Shown here piece after piece: positions 60,848 to 64,000 of a DNA stretch of 64,000 bases. The notes under the pieces are model-generated. The model did no database searches. It had not been told where the DNA came from and was given only the letters and a program-made list of their open reading frames with translations. A program made the position numbers and the translations under genes. The stretch is from the NCBI RefSeq assembly GCF_003259375.1, contig NZ_QLLN01000001.1:287360-351359 (forward strand), given 5' to 3'. Every line of letters starts with the position of its first letter. Positions within the stretch are counted from its first letter, which is position 1. The stretch comes from Arenibacter echinorum (lineage in GTDB: Bacteria > Bacteroidota > Bacteroidia > Flavobacteriales > Flavobacteriaceae).

Positions 60848-63049
60848 ATGGGTATAAATGAGATTGATTTACATGCCTCTCTAAAAAAGTATTTTGGATT
60901 CTCCCAATTCAAAGGTTTACAGGAAAATGTTGTTAAGAATATTGTACAAGGTAAAAATACCTTTGTAATAATGCCCACGGGAGGTGGAAAATCCCTTTGT
61001 TATCAATTGCCAGCATTGATGCAGGAAGGTACGGCAATTGTGGTATCACCATTGATCGCCCTAATGAAAAATCAAGTAGATGCAATAAGGGACGTGTCCA
61101 GTGAGATAGGGGTGGCCCATGTGTTGAACTCTTCATTGACAAAAACAGAGATCAAGCAGGTAAAAAGTGATGTAAGCAGTGGGGTAACCAAACTTTTGTA
61201 TGTTGCTCCGGAATCTTTGACCAAGGAGGAATATGTTGATTTTTTGCAAGGGGAAACCATATCCTTTGTGGCGGTGGATGAGGCCCACTGTATTTCGGAA
61301 TGGGGACACGATTTTAGGCCGGAATACCGCAATCTTAAATCTATTGTTGGTAGGTTGGGGGATAACATTCCGTTAATTGCCCTAACTGCTACGGCGACCC
61401 CCAAGGTACAGGAAGATATTATTAAAAATTTAGGAATAACTGATGCCAAGGTGTTCAAGGCAAGTTTTAATAGACCAAATCTTTATTACGAAGTAAGGCC
61501 TAAAACTCAAAATGTTGATAGTGATATCATTCGTTTTATAAAACAAAATTTGGGCAAGTCGGGCATTATTTATTGCCTTAGCAGGAAACGAGTAGAGGAG
61601 CTTGCCCAGGTATTGCAGGTAAACGGAGTTAGTGCGGTACCTTACCATGCGGGATTGGATGGTAAAACTAGGTCCAGGCACCAGGATATGTTCCTTATGG
61701 AGGATGTAGATGTTGTAGTTGCTACCATTGCATTTGGGATGGGAATCGACAAACCGGACGTCCGTTTTGTAATTCATCACGATATTCCCAAGAGCATAGA
61801 AAGCTATTATCAAGAGACTGGTAGGGCTGGTAGGGACGGGGGAGAGGGACATTGCCTTGCTTTCTACTCTTATAAGGATGTGGAAAAACTGGAAAAATTC
61901 ATGTCCGGCAAACCCGTTGCTGAACAGGAGATTGGAAACGCCTTGCTACAGGAAATTGTGGGTTATGCCGAAACTTCAATGTCCCGAAGAAAATTTATAC
62001 TTCATTATTTTGGAGAGGAATTCGACGAAATAAACGGCGACGGTGCCGATATGGATGACAATACCCGTAACCCCAAGGAAAAGCAAGAGGCCAAGGACGA
62101 TGTGGTTAAGCTGATCAATGTAGTAATTGGGACTAGCGAGAAATTTAAGTCCAAAGAGGTTGTAAGGGCACTGACGGGAAAGGTCAACGCCTTGATATCT
62201 TCCCACAAAACTGACGAAAAGGATTTTTTTGGTATTGGAAAAGATAAAGATAAAGGCTATTGGATGGCCTTGATACGTCAAACCCTGGTAGCCGGACTGC
62301 TGAAAAAGGAGATTGAGCAGTATGGTATACTACATGTAACTCCTTCAGGAAAGGAATTTGTAAAGAATCCAACATCATTTATGATGACCATGGATCACGT
62401 CTACAATAAGGCGGCAGATGATGCTATTGTAAGTGCTGCCAAATCTGCTGGTGGAGTTGCCGATGGTAATCTTTTGAGAATTTTAAAGGATTTAAGAAAA
62501 AAAGAGGCCCATAAATTGGGTGTTCCGCCTTTTGTTGTGTTTCAAGATCCTTCTCTGGAGGATATGGCCCTTAAATATCCGATATCCTTGGATGAATTGG
62601 TCAATATCTATGGAGTTGGGGAAGGTAAGGCCAAAAAATACGGGAAGCCCTTTGTAGATCAGATTGCTGCCTATGTGGAGGATAACAACATTTTAAGGCC
62701 CGATGATCTGATCGTAAAAAGTACTGGTGCCAATTCTTCCCTTAAGCTTTATATCATTCAAAACGTAGATAGAAAATTGCCCTTGGATGATATCGCTTCT
62801 GCCAAGGGATTGGAACTTAACGAATTGATCAAGGAGATGGAACAAATTGTCTTTAGTGGTACCAAATTGAATATCGCCTATTGGATCGATGAGATTTTGG
62901 ATGAAGAACAGCAGGAGGAAATCCATGATTACTTCTTGGAAGCCAATACGGACGATCTTGAAGTGGCCTTAAAGGAATTTGATGGAGAATATGAGGATGA
63001 AGAGCTTAGGTTATATAGATTGAAGTTTATAAGTGAGGTGGCCAACTAA
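60848..63049 (+). CDS. recQ: RecQ-family DNA helicase
   Basis: This 733-residue helicase has Walker A MPTGGGKSLCYQLPA, the DEAH box in VDEAHCISEWGHDFRPEY, motif VI QETGRAGRDG and a C-terminal HRDC-type region (LEDMALKYPISLDELVNIYGVGEGKAKKYG). It unwinds DNA in recombination and repair. I start at ATG 60848, where the homology begins. A GCAGCCAT/ATGGCTGC hairpin follows the stop. Confidence 0.95.
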   Translation: MGINEIDLHASLKKYFGFSQFKGLQENVVKNIVQGKNTFVIMPTGGGKSLCYQLPALMQEGTAIVVSPLIALMKNQVDAIRDVSSEIGVAHVLNSSLTKTEIKQVKSDVSSGVTKLLYVAPESLTKEEYVDFLQGETISFVAVDEAHCISEWGHDFRPEYRNLKSIVGRLGDNIPLIALTATATPKVQEDIIKNLGITDAKVFKASFNRPNLYYEVRPKTQNVDSDIIRFIKQNLGKSGIIYCLSRKRVEELAQVLQVNGVSAVPYHAGLDGKTRSRHQDMFLMEDVDVVVATIAFGMGIDKPDVRFVIHHDIPKSIESYYQETGRAGRDGGEGHCLAFYSYKDVEKLEKFMSGKPVAEQEIGNALLQEIVGYAETSMSRRKFILHYFGEEFDEINGDGADMDDNTRNPKEKQEAKDDVVKLINVVIGTSEKFKSKEVVRALTGKVNALISSHKTDEKDFFGIGKDKDKGYWMALIRQTLVAGLLKKEIEQYGILHVTPSGKEFVKNPTSFMMTMDHVYNKAADDAIVSAAKSAGGVADGNLLRILKDLRKKEAHKLGVPPFVVFQDPSLEDMALKYPISLDELVNIYGVGEGKAKKYGKPFVDQIAAYVEDNNILRPDDLIVKSTGANSSLKLYIIQNVDRKLPLDDIASAKGLELNELIKEMEQIVFSGTKLNIAYWIDEILDEEQQEEIHDYFLEANTDDLEVALKEFDGEYEDEELRLYRLKFISEVAN

Positions 63050-63077
63050 CCGATTAGTGCTTGGTTTCAACCAAAAA

Positions 63078-63100
63078 GCAGCCATACTTATGATGGCTGC
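63078..63100. terminator. Hairpin between convergent recQ and LD-carboxypeptidase
   Basis: GCAGCCAT and ATGGCTGC form an 8-base stem with a 7-base loop between convergent genes. The flanking A-tract on the left gives a U-tract for the minus-strand direction. Confidence 0.72.
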
Positions 63101-63162
63101 ATTATGATTTGAGGTATTTCTTTAAATAATATTTTCTAGTTTATAGGTTGTGCGGGGTTTAT

Positions 63163-64000
63163 TTATCGGACCGCCTTTTCCAATATTTGCAGTGTCATTT
63201 TCTTGGTATCCAATTGGGCATTAATTCCTAAAGGGAGCGTAAAGTTGTTTTCTATATGGCCAAATGTCATACCGTAAACAGCGGGTATTCCCAAGGGTTT
63301 TATTCTGTCCAGTATCACTTCCTTAAGAGTAAACGATTTAGGGTCCGGAACACTGTCGCACCCTTTAAAAACCCCTAAAGCAATTCCTGCCGCTTTATTA
63401 AAAGTTGGGCCCTGCATCAATTGGGTCAGCATCCTGTCTATACGATAGGGGGCTTCTTCAATATCTTCAAGAAAGACTATGGCATCCGTAAAATCAATTT
63501 CATGGGGAGTTCCTATTAGGGCATTTACCAAAGTTAAACTACCTCCTACCAACTTTCCTGTTACAACTCCTGGGTTAATGCAATATCGATCATATTCAGG
63601 CTTGCTATATTCCTCTAGATCTGTTATTTCAACATTTTTTATAACAGGCGGTAATCCTGTGGATTTCATTACCACATTTTGCAGTTGCTCAATACTATAA
63701 GGGTCATTGATGGTGCTTCCTACGGGCCCGTGAAACGTGATTAGGCCAGTTTCCTGGTATATGCCATTTAATAGAGCCGTAATGTCACTAAAACCAATTA
63801 AAGCTTTTGGGTTTTTTCTAATAAGCTCATAATCTATCAAATGCATAATCCTGGTACATCCGTATCCACCACGTGCGCAAAGAATACCATCTACTTTTTT
63901 ATTGGCAAACATTTCGTTCAGATCAGCAACCCTTTCCGAATCCGTATTGCTAAAATAGCCATGGTTACCGTGTATGCGATCTGTATGGTAGGGTATAAAT
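63163..64000 (-). CDS. LD-carboxypeptidase (MccF-like), C-terminal part, cut by window edge
   Basis: The frame stays open to the right edge (no stop up to 64000), so the N-terminus is missing. The visible part has the catalytic Ser in LIGFSDITALL and FHGPVGST, typical of peptidase family S66, and the later FLEDIEEAPYRIDRML. It would trim muropeptides in peptidoglycan recycling or act as an MccF-like peptidase. Its stop at 63163 converges on recQ. Confidence 0.9.
   Translation of the reverse strand, partial: FIPYHTDRIHGNHGYFSNTDSERVADLNEMFANKKVDGILCARGGYGCTRIMHLIDYELIRKNPKALIGFSDITALLNGIYQETGLITFHGPVGSTINDPYSIEQLQNVVMKSTGLPPVIKNVEITDLEEYSKPEYDRYCINPGVVTGKLVGGSLTLVNALIGTPHEIDFTDAIVFLEDIEEAPYRIDRMLTQLMQGPTFNKAAGIALGVFKGCDSVPDPKSFTLKEVILDRIKPLGIPAVYGMTFGHIENNFTLPLGINAQLDTKKMTLQILEKAVR

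Noticed and set aside
1-64000. Mobile elements, CRISPR arrays, phage genes, tRNA or rRNA genes
   Set aside because: I found no transposase, integrase, evenly spaced long repeats or recognisable RNA genes. The triplicated peptide modules are duplicated genes without flanking repeats that I can see.

Overview
The window reads as chromosome of a marine-type member of the Flavobacteriaceae (Bacteroidota). The evidence is AT-rich DNA, promoters of the TTG-N19-TAnnTTTG type rather than sigma70 type, A-rich start regions without Shine-Dalgarno sites, DUF4105, DUF2795, DUF6428 and WG-repeat proteins, a family-typical SecA, and a complete flexirubin-type pigment cluster. I see no tRNA, rRNA, CRISPR, insertion sequence, phage or plasmid gene.

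Positions 1-789 hold the N-terminal part of a large PEP/pyruvate-binding-type protein that runs off the left edge. Positions 1013-32415 (about 31 kb, nearly all minus strand, genes overlapping or a few bases apart) plus a divergent FAD enzyme at 32521-33765 form a flexirubin/aryl-polyene plus dialkylresorcinol locus. A tyrosine ammonia-lyase makes p-coumarate. A PaaK-like ligase, two acyl carrier proteins, several ketosynthases (three with the active-site Cys, one full-length without it, one half-length), a ketoreductase and hotdog dehydratases build the aryl polyene. DarA and DarB make the dialkylresorcinol. A BtrH-like acyltransferase, a C45 Ntn-hydrolase lipoprotein, acyltransferases, a cupin dioxygenase, a CrtI-like oxidoreductase and the halogenase-like flavoprotein are tailoring or ester-forming candidates. 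An ABC exporter, an MMPL exporter fused to an acyltransferase, a LolA-like carrier and a lipoprotein would move the product to the outer membrane.

Positions 33814-37126 hold accessory genes: a secreted protein, a Bcr/CflA-type MFS pump, a methyltransferase and a VOC protein. Positions 37127-46600 are the least explained part. A 79-residue secreted peptide gene occurs three times (37557, 41458, 46189), each behind an indel-free 127-nt leader that is nearly identical between copies. Copies 2 and 3 are followed by an unannotated 38-39 residue single-span membrane ORF. Between the copies lie an arsenic operon (arsR, DUF6428, arsC-like, acr3) with a visible operator, and a group with DUF1059, a stand-alone FabF, a DsbA-family protein, an AhpD-like protein and a TetR regulator with palindromic operators.

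Positions 46707-64000 are mostly housekeeping: a HisKA_2 sensor kinase, SecA, DUF2795, corrinoid adenosyltransferase, an ABC-F ATPase, DUF4105, PssA, LptB, an AhpD-like protein, TatC, KdsD, RecQ, and the C-terminal part of an LD-carboxypeptidase that runs off the right edge. Several bidirectional hairpin terminators and a triple-palindrome spacer between kdsD and recQ are described below.
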